Shown here piece by piece: positions 54,422-63,059 of a stretch of DNA of 64,000 nucleotides. Position numbers and translations under genes: made by a program. Location: positions 9,689-73,688 of the forward strand of contig NZ_DASTPW010000015.1 of NCBI RefSeq assembly GCF_035762065.1. The letters run 5' to 3'. Under the pieces are notes generated by a model, which was given only the letters and a program-made list of their open reading frames with translations, ran no database searches and was not told where the DNA came from. The DNA comes from Methylibium sp035762065 (lineage in GTDB: Bacteria > Pseudomonadota > Gammaproteobacteria > Burkholderiales > Burkholderiaceae_C). How positions within the stretch are numbered: the stretch's first letter is position 1; each line of letters starts with the position of its first letter.

Positions 54422-54516
54422 CTGCGCGTCGGCAAGAACTGCTTGCGCGTCCGACGCGGCTCCACCACGCAGTGGAGAAGTTGCCCGCGCGTCCGCATCG
54501 GTTGCCCGAGCGTCCG
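54422..54516. promoter_or_regulatory. Four GCGTCSG elements in a 21-bp register
   Basis: GCGTCGG at 54426-54432 and GCGTCCG at 54447-54453, 54489-54495 and 54510-54516 start at intervals of 21, 42 and 21 bases, that is, always whole double turns of the helix. The last two extend to TTGCCCG-(CG or AG)-CGTCCG. Direct repeats in this phase suit an AraC-type activator; the gene for one is the second of the operon that follows. Confidence 0.6.
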
Positions 54517-54600
54517 CGGGCTCCGGCTCCTCGACGCGGGACGGCGCGGCGCGGCGCTGTCGCGCTCAGAATCGACGCCGCGCCGATGCAGGAGAACCGC

Positions 54601-55128
54601 ATGGAAACCCGAACCGTCGCCGAAGCGCTCGACCGCATGCAGTCGGTCCTGCAGCGCCGCCCGCAGGCCGGCCTGCACGCCGACTCGACCGCCAGCGCCC
54701 GCTGGGCCGGCGGCACCCGCTTCGTCACCCGCCATCCGAACGGCTTCGAGATGCCCACCGAGATGCCGGCCGAGATGGGCGGCGCCGACGGCCGCGTCAC
54801 GCCCGGCTGGCTGTTCCGCGCGGGCCTCGCGGCCTGCGCCGGCACCTGCATCGCGCTGCTCGCGGCGCGCGAGGGCATCGAGCTCACCCGGCTCGAATGC
54901 GAGGCGAACTCGCGCTCCGACGCGCGCGGCCTGCTCGGCATGCGCGAGGCCGACGGCCGCGCGGTGGGCGCCGGGCCGCTCGAAGTCGAACTCGCGGTGC
55001 GCATCGCCGCGCGCGCGGTGAGCGCCGAGCGGCTGCGTGCGCTGGTCGAGCAGGCCTGCGACCGCTCGTGGGTGTCGTGCGTCGCGCGCGACGCGACCCC
55101 GGTCGCGCTGCGCATCGACGTGGGCTGA
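54601..55128 (+). CDS. OsmC-family protein
   Basis: The 175-residue cytoplasmic protein has the OsmC/Ohr fold pattern: ASARWAGGTRFVTRHPNGFEMPTEMP, then GGADGRVTPGWLFRAGLAACAG near residue 61, where the first Cys (LAACAG) is the peroxidatic one, and a second Cys in WVSCVARD near 163. Enzymes of this family reduce organic peroxides; some members are not enzymes. ATG 54601 has AGGAG upstream. It forms an operon with the AraC-type gene 10 bp downstream. Confidence 0.85.
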   Translation: METRTVAEALDRMQSVLQRRPQAGLHADSTASARWAGGTRFVTRHPNGFEMPTEMPAEMGGADGRVTPGWLFRAGLAACAGTCIALLAAREGIELTRLECEANSRSDARGLLGMREADGRAVGAGPLEVELAVRIAARAVSAERLRALVEQACDRSWVSCVARDATPVALRIDVG

Positions 55129-55138
55129 GGAGCCGGCG

Positions 55139-56176
55139 ATGGACGCTCTTTCCGAGACGCTGCGCGTCGTGCGCCTGGTCGGCGCGATCTTCATCAACGG
55201 CCGCTTCAGCGCGCCGTGGTGCTACCAGTCGCCGCATGCCGACGGCGTCGCGGCGCTGCTGGAGCCGGGCGCGGAGCGCGTCGTGATCCTGCACATGCTC
55301 ACCGCGGGCGAGTGCTACGTCGAGATGGAAGGCCGCCCGCCGCTGAAGCTGCTGGCCGGCGATGCGGTGATCTTTCCGCAGGGCGACGCGCACCGGATGA
55401 GCTCCGAGCCCGGCCTGCCGCCGGCCACCGGCGGCGTGAAGCTCGCCACGGTGCTGTCGCGGCGGCCGGCGCAGCTGGCCTACGGCGGCGGCGGCGCGAC
55501 GACGCGGCTGGTCTGCGGCTACCTCGCCTGCGACGCGCGGCTCGCCCGGCTGCTGCTCGACGGCCTGCCGCCGGTGGTGAAGGTCAGCGTGCGCGACTCC
55601 AACGCCGGCGGCTGGCTCGAGGCCTCGGTGCGCTACGCGCTGGCCGAGGCGCGCTCACCGCGTGCCGGCGGCGAAGGCGTGCTGGCGAAGCTGGCCGAGC
55701 TGCTGTTCATCGAGGTGCTGCGGCTGCACATGAACGAGCAGGCCGAGGGCCGCACCGGCTGGCTCGCCGGCGTCGGCGACCGCATCGTCGGCGCCGCGCT
55801 CGCCGCGCTGCACCGCAGGCCCGCGCATGCGTGGACGCTCGAGGAGCTGGCGCGCACCGCCGGCACCTCGCGCTCGGTGCTGGCCGAGCGCTTCCAGCTG
55901 CTGGTCGGCCAGTCGCCGATGCAGTACCTGACGCAGTGGCGCATGCTGCTCGCGGCCCAGCTGCTGCGCGGCAGCAGCGCGCCGCTGGCGAGCGTGGCCG
56001 GGGACGTCGGCTACCAGACCGACACCGCCTTCAGCCGCGCCTTTCGCCGCGAGTACGGCGCACCGCCGGCCGCCTGGCGGCGCAGCCAGGCGGCGCGACT
56101 GCAGGATGCGCACGCGTCGAACGACCCGCACGGTTCGCACGAAGCGCACCACGCCCGCGACGAGCAGGTCTGCTGA
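55139..56176 (+). CDS. AraC-family regulator with N-terminal cupin
   Basis: The 345-residue protein has a cupin-like ligand domain (about residues 15-170, with VILHMLTAGECYVEMEGRPP and GDAVIFPQGDAHRM) and an AraC-type DNA-binding domain (about 215-315) with WTLEELARTAGTSRSVLAERF and VAGDVGYQTDTAFSRAFRREYG. The tail (315-345) is rich in His and Asp. GAGGAG precedes ATG 55139. It probably controls its own operon through the 21-bp-phased repeats at 54426-54516. Confidence 0.88.
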   Translation: MDALSETLRVVRLVGAIFINGRFSAPWCYQSPHADGVAALLEPGAERVVILHMLTAGECYVEMEGRPPLKLLAGDAVIFPQGDAHRMSSEPGLPPATGGVKLATVLSRRPAQLAYGGGGATTRLVCGYLACDARLARLLLDGLPPVVKVSVRDSNAGGWLEASVRYALAEARSPRAGGEGVLAKLAELLFIEVLRLHMNEQAEGRTGWLAGVGDRIVGAALAALHRRPAHAWTLEELARTAGTSRSVLAERFQLLVGQSPMQYLTQWRMLLAAQLLRGSSAPLASVAGDVGYQTDTAFSRAFRREYGAPPAAWRRSQAARLQDAHASNDPHGSHEAHHARDEQVC

Positions 56177-56221
56177 AACGCGCGTCGCGGCGGCGCACGC
56201 CCAGGCGCCGGCACCTTGCCG

Positions 56222-57097
56222 TCAGCGCCGCTTCGCGTTCGTCGCCTTCGGCTCGTGATGCTCGAGCGCGTACGACGCCCCGTCGTACTGCGCCAGCGCC
56301 TTCGCGAGGAAGGGCAGGCTCTGCTTCAAGGCCGCCTGCAGCGTCCACGGCGGGTTGATCACGACGACGCTGCTGCCGGCCAGCCCGAAGCCCTGCCGGT
56401 CGGGCGGCTGCACGGTGAGCCGAGCGTGCAGCCAGCCGCGCTGCGAGGCGTTCGCGGCGTTGGTCAGCCGCTTCGGCAGCTGCTGCGCGGCCAGCAGCGT
56501 CACCTGCGGCACCCAGACGACGACGACGGCTTCGGCGAAGCGCTGCAAAGCCTCGCGCACCGAGCCGACGACCAGCGTGTAGTCGGCCTTCATCTCGTAG
56601 GCCGGGTCCATCAGCACGACGCCGCGGCGCGAAGGCGGCGGCAGCTGCATCGCGAGGCCGCTGAAGCCGTCCTCGCCGTGCACCTCGGTGTGCGCGCGGC
56701 CGGCGTGGTGGACCGCGAGGTTCTGCAGGTCGGCCGGGTGCAGCTCGTACAGGCGCAGGTGGTCCTGCGGCCGCAGCAGCATCCGCGCGATCTCGGGCGA
56801 GCCGGGGTAGCGGCCGAGCCCGCCTTCGGGGTTGAAGGCGCGCACCAGCTCGACGTAGCGCGCGACCGCTGCGGGCAGGTCGTCGCGCGCCACGAGCCGC
56901 GCGATGCCGCGATCGGCCTCGGCGTTCTTGCGCGCCTCGGGCGCGAGCAGCGAATAGCCGCCGGCGCCGGCGTGGGTGTCGATCAGCGTGTAGCCCTTGT
57001 CCTTCTTGGCCATGTGGTCGAGCACATGGACGAGGACGGTGTGCTTGAGCACGTCGGCATGGTTGCCGGCGTGGAAGGCGTGGCGGTAGGCGAGCAT
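56222..57097 (-). CDS. rlmJ: 23S rRNA adenine-2030 N6-methyltransferase
   Basis: RlmJ methylates A2030 of 23S rRNA. The 291-residue protein opens with MLAYRHAFHAGNHADVLKH, a hallmark of the family, and has DTHAGAGGYSL near residue 40 (SAM motif). The catalytic motif reads DPAYEMKADY near 169; E. coli has DPPY here, so one Pro is Ala. SSVVVINPPW lies near 252. It converges with the AraC-type gene, and the starts of rlmJ and the neighbour are not coupled. Confidence 0.92.
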   Translation of the reverse strand: MLAYRHAFHAGNHADVLKHTVLVHVLDHMAKKDKGYTLIDTHAGAGGYSLLAPEARKNAEADRGIARLVARDDLPAAVARYVELVRAFNPEGGLGRYPGSPEIARMLLRPQDHLRLYELHPADLQNLAVHHAGRAHTEVHGEDGFSGLAMQLPPPSRRGVVLMDPAYEMKADYTLVVGSVREALQRFAEAVVVVWVPQVTLLAAQQLPKRLTNAANASQRGWLHARLTVQPPDRQGFGLAGSSVVVINPPWTLQAALKQSLPFLAKALAQYDGASYALEHHEPKATNAKRR

Positions 57098-57131
57098 CGG
57101 GCGATTGTCGCGACGCGCCGTCGCGCGGCGG

Positions 57132-57926
57132 TCACCGCTTCGGCGCGAGCTTGTCGGCGAGGCCGGCGCAGTGATCGACCGGCGGCAGCGCGGCGGTCGG
57201 CCGGGTTTCGTCGAAGCCGGCGTTCGATGCGCCCGGCGCCGCGCCGGCGGCCAGCAGCACGCTGCGGCGGCCGAGTGCGGCCGGCAGGTGGCGCGGCACG
57301 CCGCGCGTCGCGTCGGCATGCGCGGCGCCGCTGACCAGCACCACCACCTGGCCAGGTCGCGCGCGCTGCGCGAGCGTCTCGGCCATCGCCATGTCGCGGG
57401 CGAGCTGGATGCGCGTCATGCCGGGCAGCTGCGACTCGGGCAGCAGGCGGCAGTGGCCGTCGCGCACGTCGCCGCGCAGCCGCTCGAGCGTCGCGGCATC
57501 GACGCGCGCGTCGAGCCCCGCGTCCTGCATCGCCGAACGCATCGCCGCGCGCGGCAGGTTGGCGCCGACCACCGGCACGCCCGCGCGCACCGCGGCCATC
57601 ACGACCGGGCCGTAGGCGGCCCACGGCCAGCCGCGCTCGTCCCAGGCGAGCGCGCGCTGGACGGTGGCTTCGTCGGCGCCGCGCGGCAGGCCGTCGGTCG
57701 CATGGCCGCGTTCGGCCATCTCGAGCGCAAGCGCGGCGAGCCGGCCGCGGCCTGCGAGCTGCTCGACGACATCGCGCTCGATGCGCTGGTGCTCGGCGGC
57801 ATCGTGCTGCTCGCCCAGCAGCAGCACCTCGGCATGCGGCCAGGCCGGATCGCGCCGCCAGGGCTCGGCGGCGCAGGCCGCAAGCACCAGCGCCGCCAGG
57901 GCGGCGAGCGCGGCGCGCAGCTTCAT
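57132..57926 (-). CDS. ChaN-family lipoprotein
   Basis: The 264-residue protein has a lipobox LVLAAC (Cys18) and the ChaN domain with VLLLGEQHDAAEHQ near residue 35 and LALEMAERGH near 67. ChaN of Campylobacter binds heme and is iron-regulated; other members are of unknown role. VVLVSGAAHADATRGVPRHL near 195 carries the conserved His. The ATG overlaps the stop of the upstream MOSC gene, so the VOC-MOSC-ChaN genes are translated together. Confidence 0.85.
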   Translation of the reverse strand: MKLRAALAALAALVLAACAAEPWRRDPAWPHAEVLLLGEQHDAAEHQRIERDVVEQLAGRGRLAALALEMAERGHATDGLPRGADEATVQRALAWDERGWPWAAYGPVVMAAVRAGVPVVGANLPRAAMRSAMQDAGLDARVDAATLERLRGDVRDGHCRLLPESQLPGMTRIQLARDMAMAETLAQRARPGQVVVLVSGAAHADATRGVPRHLPAALGRRSVLLAAGAAPGASNAGFDETRPTAALPPVDHCAGLADKLAPKR

Positions 57927-58561
57927 CCGCCGCGCCGCATCTGCGCGCGAAACAGTTCGGGGATGCCGACCTCGCGCGCGCCGGGCACGATCTCGAAGCG
58001 CTCGCCGGCGGCGATCGTGCCGGCGCTGCGCACCGCCAGGTAGAAGCCGCACCAGCCCGACTGCGCCATCAGCTTGGAGGCCTGGCTGAAGCCCATCACC
58101 GCGTTGAACTTGAAGCAAGGCTGGCGCGGCCCCGCGACCGCCAGCTCGCAGCGCGGGAAGCGCAGCAGGTCGCCGACCCACACGTCGCTCTCCGCGACGC
58201 CTTCGAGCGTCAGGTTCTCGCCCATGAAGCCCGGCGGCAGCGCTTCGTCCCACAGCGAGACCTTGGCCTGCGCGCGCACCGTGCGCCAGAAGGCGTAGTG
58301 CTCGCCCGGGTAGGCGTAGACGGCCTTGTCGATGCCGCCATGCACCGTCGGGTCGGCCTGCTCGTCGGCGCGTTCGCGGCCGGCCGGGTCGCCGTCGGGG
58401 GCCACATGCACGAGGCCGAGCCTGCGCACCTGCACGTCGCCCTCGACGCCGCGCTTGCCGATGCCGCTCATCACGTTGCGCCCGCCGCTCGACGTCGGCA
58501 CGCGCAGCGGCCTGGCCTGGCCGAGGTTGACGCTGAGGACGCGGCCGTCGGCGGCCGTCAT
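57923..58561 (-). CDS. MOSC-domain protein (YiiM-like)
   Basis: The 212-residue protein has the MOSC layout: VHGGIDKAVYAYPGEHYAFW near residue 73, FMGENLTLEG near 113 and the conserved cysteine in QPCFKFNAVMG near 148. MOSC proteins handle molybdenum cofactor; YiiM reduces N-hydroxylated compounds. The molybdate uptake genes lie close by on the same strand, upstream. Both ends overlap neighbours by ATGA. Confidence 0.88.
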   Translation of the reverse strand: MTAADGRVLSVNLGQARPLRVPTSSGGRNVMSGIGKRGVEGDVQVRRLGLVHVAPDGDPAGRERADEQADPTVHGGIDKAVYAYPGEHYAFWRTVRAQAKVSLWDEALPPGFMGENLTLEGVAESDVWVGDLLRFPRCELAVAGPRQPCFKFNAVMGFSQASKLMAQSGWCGFYLAVRSAGTIAAGERFEIVPGAREVGIPELFRAQMRRGG

Positions 58562-58980
58562 GCGCCGGCCCCGCCGCCGGGCTGCGAGGTGACGTGCCAG
58601 TGCAAGCCGAAGGGGTCGCGCACCGTGCCGCTGCGGCCGTAGTCCTGGTCGCGCAGCGGGTAGACGAGCGCGGCGCCGAGCTCGACCGCGCGCGCGACCG
58701 TCGCGTCGGCATCGCCCACCTCCAGGAAGAAGCCGACCGGCGAGGCGCTGTCCTCGGCGGCCGGGATCTCGGGGTAGGCCGGGTTGTCGTGCGACAGCAT
58801 CAGCAGTGCGTCGCCGATGCGCAGCTGCGCATGCGCGATGCGTGCGCCGTCCATGTGGCGCATCACTTCCCGCGCGCCGAAGGCGGCGGCGTAGAACGCG
58901 ATGCCGGCCTCGGCGTCGCGCAGCGAGAAGCAAGGCGTGAGCGCATGCAGCGCGCCGGAGGCGTAGCGTCGGGTGGTCAT
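58558..58980 (-). CDS. VOC-family protein (PhnB/glyoxalase-like)
   Basis: The 140-residue protein has two beta-alpha-beta-beta-beta modules: LTPCFSLRDAEAGIAFYAAAFGAREV near residue 14 and VGFFLEVGDADATVARAVELGAALV near 80, ending in VRDPFGLHWHVTSQ, as in PhnB-type proteins. The metal ligands are only partly conserved, so the function is open. It starts at 58980 and its stop overlaps the MOSC start. Confidence 0.88.
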   Translation of the reverse strand: MTTRRYASGALHALTPCFSLRDAEAGIAFYAAAFGAREVMRHMDGARIAHAQLRIGDALLMLSHDNPAYPEIPAAEDSASPVGFFLEVGDADATVARAVELGAALVYPLRDQDYGRSGTVRDPFGLHWHVTSQPGGGAGA

Positions 58981-59024
58981 GGCGGGCTCCTCGTCGAAGC
59001 GCGCCGTGGCGGGCCGACCCGCGT

Positions 59025-60137
59025 TCAGCGCTGAACGGCGGTCGCGCGGCCCTCGACGGCGACGGCCTTGAAGCTTGCCACGAGGTCCTGGCCGGGCGCG
59101 ATCGCAAGGGCATGCACCGAGCGGCGCGTGACCAGCGACCACAGCCGCTCGCCGGGCGGCGAATCGGGCCCCGCCAGCCCCAGCTCGACGGCCGCGTACG
59201 GCGGATCGCGCTCGATCACCTGAAGCACGCTGCCGCGCAACTGGTTGCTCGCGCTCGAGGGCAGCACCTCGCGTTGCAGGGCTACGTCGCGCGCCCGCAC
59301 GCGCAGCCGCACGAGGCTCGCGGCCGCGGCCTCGATGCGCGGCACGACGATGCGCTGGCCCGCCACCTCGACCACCGACAAGGCCCATGCGTCCACCGCC
59401 TCGACCACGCGGGCGGCGAGCACGCTGCCCGCCTCGAAGCGGCCGACCAGCGGGCCCAGGCGCAGGTCGCTCAGCAGTTCGAGCGCGGCGCCGCTCGCCG
59501 CGACCCGGCCTTCGGAAAGCAGCACGACGCGGTCGGCCAGCCGCATCACCTCGTCCATCTGGTGCGTCACGTACAGGATCGGCAGCGCGAGCCGCGCCGG
59601 CAGCTGCGCGAGGTAGCCGAGCAGCTCGTGGCGCCGCGCCGGGTCGAGCGAGGCGAGCGGCTCGTCCATCAGCAGCGCGCGCGGCTTGCCGAGCAGCGCG
59701 CGGCCGATCGCGACGCGCTGGCGCTCGCCGCCCGAGAGCTGATGCGGCCGGCGCGCGAGCAGCGGCTCGATGCCGAGCAGCGCGACGACCTCGTCGAAGC
59801 CCGGGCCCGGCGCCGTGGCGGGCGCGCGCCGGGCGCCGTAGAGCAGGTTCGCGCGCACCGAGCGGTGCGGGAACAGCCGGCCGTCCTGGAACACCAGGCC
59901 GAAGCGGCGGCGGTGCACGGCGCAGTCGATGCCGCGGACGCGGTCGAACAGCGGTTCGCCGTCGAGCACCACCGTGCCGCGCAGCGGCACGAGCAGCCCG
60001 GCCGCGGCCATCAGCAGGCTGCTCTTGCCGGCGCCGCTGCGGCCGATCAGCGCGGTGATGCCTTGCGGCGGCACGTCGATGCGCGCTTCGATCGTCTGCG
60101 TGCCGCGCGCGACGGCCAGGTCGATCTGCAGGCTCAT
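59025..60137 (-). CDS. modC: Molybdate ABC transporter ATP-binding protein
   Basis: ModC powers molybdate import. The 370-residue protein has Walker A GRSGAGKSSLL near residue 33, the Q-loop FQDGRLFPH, the signature LSGGERQRVAIGRALL near 134, Walker B LLMDEPLASLD near 155, and a C-terminal TOBE domain (about 290-355) with NQLRGSVLQVIE, which binds the oxyanion for feedback. Its ATG overlaps the modB stop. It is the last gene of the operon. Confidence 0.95.
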   Translation of the reverse strand: MSLQIDLAVARGTQTIEARIDVPPQGITALIGRSGAGKSSLLMAAAGLLVPLRGTVVLDGEPLFDRVRGIDCAVHRRRFGLVFQDGRLFPHRSVRANLLYGARRAPATAPGPGFDEVVALLGIEPLLARRPHQLSGGERQRVAIGRALLGKPRALLMDEPLASLDPARRHELLGYLAQLPARLALPILYVTHQMDEVMRLADRVVLLSEGRVAASGAALELLSDLRLGPLVGRFEAGSVLAARVVEAVDAWALSVVEVAGQRIVVPRIEAAAASLVRLRVRARDVALQREVLPSSASNQLRGSVLQVIERDPPYAAVELGLAGPDSPPGERLWSLVTRRSVHALAIAPGQDLVASFKAVAVEGRATAVQR

Positions 60138-60829
60138 CGCCCGCCCTGCGCGCCGAGCCAGCGCGCCAGCCGCCGGTGGCTCCACTGCGCCAGCGCCAGC
60201 GCCAGCAAGGCCAGCACGACCGAGCACAGCACCAGCCGCAGCGCCGCCTGCTCGCCGTCGGCGCTCTGCAGCGCGCTGTAGATCGCCAGCGGCAGCGTCT
60301 GCGTCTGGCCTGGCACGTTGGAGACGAAGGTGATCGTCGCGCCGAACTCGCCGAGCGAGGCGGCGAAGCCGAGCACCGCGCCCGACAGCAGCCCGGGCGC
60401 GGCCAGCGGCAGCGTGACGCTGGCGACCGCGTCGAGCCGCGACGCGCCGAGGCTGCGCGCCGCGTCCTCGAGCCCGCCGTCGACCGCTTCGAGCGCCTGC
60501 CGCACCGCGCGCACCATCAGCGGCAGCGCCATCACGGCGGCCGCGAGGACGGCGCCGCGGAAGGTGAAGACGAAGCTGATGCCGAGCCAGTCGTGCAGCC
60601 AGGCGCCGAGCGGCCCGCGGCGCCCGAAAGCCAGCAGCAGCGCATAGCCGATCACCACCGGCGGCAGCACCAGCGGCAGGTTGATCGCCGCCTCCAGCAG
60701 CGGCTTGCCCGGCCAGCGCGGGCGCGCGAGCAGCCAGGCCAGCGCGGTCGCGATCGGCAGCGCAAACAAGGTGGCGGTGGCGGCGACGCGCAGGCTGAGC
60801 AGCAGGGCCTGCTGTTCAAGCTCGCTCAT
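60134..60829 (-). CDS. modB: Molybdate ABC transporter permease
   Basis: The 231-residue inner-membrane permease has about five to six helices with PLVLPPVVIGYALLLAFG near residue 52 and the cytoplasmic coupling loop DAARSLGASRLDAVASVTLPLAAPGLL near 121, typical of ModB. Start ATG 60829. The stop overlaps the modC start. The gap to modA upstream is 165 bp and has no clear gene. Confidence 0.95.
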   Translation of the reverse strand: MSELEQQALLLSLRVAATATLFALPIATALAWLLARPRWPGKPLLEAAINLPLVLPPVVIGYALLLAFGRRGPLGAWLHDWLGISFVFTFRGAVLAAAVMALPLMVRAVRQALEAVDGGLEDAARSLGASRLDAVASVTLPLAAPGLLSGAVLGFAASLGEFGATITFVSNVPGQTQTLPLAIYSALQSADGEQAALRLVLCSVVLALLALALAQWSHRRLARWLGAQGGR

Positions 60830-60994
60830 CGCGGCGCCCCGGGTGCCGGGCTCGCCGCGGGCCGGCCGCGGTGCCCGTGCGCGGCAGGCCTGCGCGCCCG
60901 TGCGCCGGCGTCGGGCTGCCCGCGAGGCACGGGCCTGCGCGCATGCGGCACGGTGGCGCCGCTCATCGCGGCCGCATCGCGCGGGGCGCGCGTC

Positions 60995-61801
60995 TCACGG
61001 CCCGGGCGGGGGGCCGAAGCCGGCCTGGCGCAGCGCGGCCTGCGCGGCCGGCGCGAACAGATGCTGGAAGAAGCGCTGCGCGTCCGGCGAGGCGCCGTTC
61101 AGCAGCGCGGCCGGGTAGCGGATCGGCGGATGCGCGGCGAGCGGGAACAGCGCCAGCACCCGGACGTTCTTCGAAGCGAGCGCGTCGGTGCGGTAGGTGA
61201 TGCCCAGCGGCGCCTCGCCGCGTTCGACCAGCACCAGCGCCGAGCGCACGTTGTCGGCGCGCGCGAGCCGCGGCTCGACCGCCGGCCACAGCGCCAGCGA
61301 CGCGAGCGCCGCCTGCGCGTACCGGCCGACCGGCACGTGCGCCGGGTCGCCGGTCGCGATGCGCGCATCGGGCGTCGCCAGCAGCTTGCGGATCGGCGAC
61401 TCGACGGCCGCGGCCGTCTCCTGCGGTGCGGCCGCCTCGGCGCTGCCGGGGCCGATCAACGCCAGCCGGTTCGCCGCCAGCTCGCGCCGCTGGCCGGGCG
61501 CGACGCGGCCGGTCTTCTCGACCGCGTCCATCCAGGGCTCGTCGGCGCTGACGAAGACCTGCGCGTTCGCGCCCTGCTCGATCTGGCGCGCGAGCGTCGA
61601 GCTGGCCGCGAAGGAGAACCTGATCTGCGTGAAGCCGCCGTCGCGGGCGATCTGCCGGAGCACGTCGGCCAGGCTGGCCGCGGCGAAGACGACCACCGCC
61701 TCGTCCTGCGCACAGGCCGCGCGCGGCGCGAGCGATGTCAGCAAGCCGACGCAGGCACCGATCACGAGGCCGCGGCGGACGAACACGGAGGACGACGGCA
61801 T
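60995..61801 (-). CDS. modA: Molybdate-binding periplasmic protein
   Basis: The 268-residue binding protein has a signal peptide (about residues 1-31, ending in PRAACAQ) and the ModA fold: VVFAAASLADVLRQI near 36, FSFAASSTLARQIEQGA near 60, VFVSADEPWMDAVE near 79 and APLGITYRTDAL near 207. ATG 61801 was chosen because it opens a normal signal peptide. It is preceded by a TATCCG-AG-CGGATA palindrome. Confidence 0.93.
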   Translation of the reverse strand: MPSSSVFVRRGLVIGACVGLLTSLAPRAACAQDEAVVVFAAASLADVLRQIARDGGFTQIRFSFAASSTLARQIEQGANAQVFVSADEPWMDAVEKTGRVAPGQRRELAANRLALIGPGSAEAAAPQETAAAVESPIRKLLATPDARIATGDPAHVPVGRYAQAALASLALWPAVEPRLARADNVRSALVLVERGEAPLGITYRTDALASKNVRVLALFPLAAHPPIRYPAALLNGASPDAQRFFQHLFAPAAQAALRQAGFGPPPGP

Positions 61802-61876
61802 GGCCTGGCGGCTTCGAGCTTCGGGACACCTGCAGTCTGCGCGACCGCGCCGGCGCCGGCATGAGGGCATGCGATA

Positions 61877-61890
61877 TATCCGAGCGGATA
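61877..61890. promoter_or_regulatory. Palindrome upstream of modA
   Basis: TATCCG-AG-CGGATA is perfect and lies 76 bp above modA. CGATATATCCG as left half recalls the T/A-rich half site of ModE boxes, but the right half fits less well. No modE gene is in the window. Confidence 0.4.
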
Positions 61891-61921
61891 CGACGCCTAC
61901 CCGGGAGGCGCCGCAAGCGCG

Positions 61922-62806
61922 TCAGCCGGCGGCGCGGTAGCCGCGCCCGAAGCCGGCGACCGCGCGGCGACCGCCGGGCCCCGCGAGCCAGGCGACGGCC
62001 AGCCTGGCCGCCGGGTGATGGGCGCGGAAGGGGCGCATCAGGTGGGCGGTGGCGCGCTGGCGCGGGTCGTCGCCGAGCAGCACCGCGAGGCCGGGGTGGC
62101 GCGCACCGAGCGCCGCCCAGACGCCGCGCTCGACCAGCGCGTAGCCGCCGGCCTGCGCGGCCTGCGCGAGCAGCGCCGCCGGGCCGCCGCCGTTGGCCTG
62201 CAGCCAGGCACCGACCGCCTGGGGCCCGGCCGCCTTCCACAGTGCCTGTTCCAGAAAGCGCACGCCGCTGGGCTCGCTCGCCGCGACGTAGACCGCCTCG
62301 GCGCGCTGGCCGGCCGCGGCGATGTGCGCGAGCGCGCGCGCGATGTCCGGGCCGCCTTCGAGGGCGGCGACGCCGGCCGGGTCGGGCTGCGCCGGCTGCT
62401 TCTTCGTCGCCTTGCGCGGCGCGGGGCCGACCAGCAGCAGCGCCGTCTCGGCGACCGGCCGGCGGTCGTGGATCAGGTTCTGGCGCAGCAGCGAAGCTTC
62501 GAGCTCGGGCGCGAGGGTGAAGGCGGCGTCGAGTTCGCCGCGCTCGAGCTGCGGCAGCAGCAGGCCGCTCGGGCCGGCGCGCCAGTCGATCGCCAGGCCG
62601 GTGTCGCGCGCCAGTGCCGCACCAAGGCGCGGGGCCAGGCCGGAGAGCTGCAGCGAGGTCTCGACGCCGACGGCGAGCCGGCGCGCGGCAGGGTCCTGCG
62701 CCCGGCTCGCGCCGACGCCCAGCAGGCCGAGCCCGAGCGCCGCGACGCATGCGCGGCGGCCGGAAGACGAAAGACTGCGGCGCGCTGCGGACGACATGCG
62801 ATCCAT
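61922..62806 (-). CDS. Periplasmic substrate-binding protein, tungstate/molybdate-like
   Basis: The 294-residue protein has a signal peptide (about 1-37, basic then hydrophobic, ending in GASRAQD) and the two-lobe PBP fold with VGVETSLQLSGLAPRLGAA, LERGELDAAFTLAPELEASLL near 89 and RPVAETALLLVGPAP near 118. This resembles TupA/ModA-like binding proteins. It lies 120 bp ahead of modA on the same strand, so the operon seems to have two binding proteins. ATG 62806 and 62797 are both possible starts. Confidence 0.75.
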   Translation of the reverse strand: MDRMSSAARRSLSSSGRRACVAALGLGLLGVGASRAQDPAARRLAVGVETSLQLSGLAPRLGAALARDTGLAIDWRAGPSGLLLPQLERGELDAAFTLAPELEASLLRQNLIHDRRPVAETALLLVGPAPRKATKKQPAQPDPAGVAALEGGPDIARALAHIAAAGQRAEAVYVAASEPSGVRFLEQALWKAAGPQAVGAWLQANGGGPAALLAQAAQAGGYALVERGVWAALGARHPGLAVLLGDDPRQRATAHLMRPFRAHHPAARLAVAWLAGPGGRRAVAGFGRGYRAAG

Positions 62807-62880
62807 GTTACGGAGGCACCCGCGCTTGGCCGACCGGCGGGCCCGCCGCTTGCCTTCAAGGATGCGAAGTGCTGCTCACC

Positions 62881-62918
62881 CACCCGGTTCGGGTGTTCGG
62901 CATGCTTCCATGCCGAAC
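62881..62918. promoter_or_regulatory. Double hairpin in the region ahead of pckG
   Basis: CACCCG-GTT-CGGGTG (62881-62895) and GTTCGGCATG-CTTC-CATGCCGAAC (62895-62918) are perfect stems of 6 and 10 bp that share one base. They lie 142 bp upstream of pckG and 75 bp ahead of the divergent binding-protein gene. They may be operators or an RNA structure in a long leader. Confidence 0.55.
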
Positions 62919-63059
62919 GTGCATCCCCGGCGACATCGTTATAGGAAGCGGACTTCTAGACTGCCCTGGCGTGACCGTCGTGTGACGCTGCGGTGTCGAG
63001 CCATGCCGCGCCGGCCCACCGACCGGGCTTGCGCGAGATTTCTTGACCTCGGAGCCTCG

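Noticed and set aside
60826..60966. 46-codon frame between modA and modB whose stop overlaps the modB ATG
   Set aside because: It has no ribosome site and is only Pro, Arg, Ala and Gly; such overlaps arise by chance in one frame of three.
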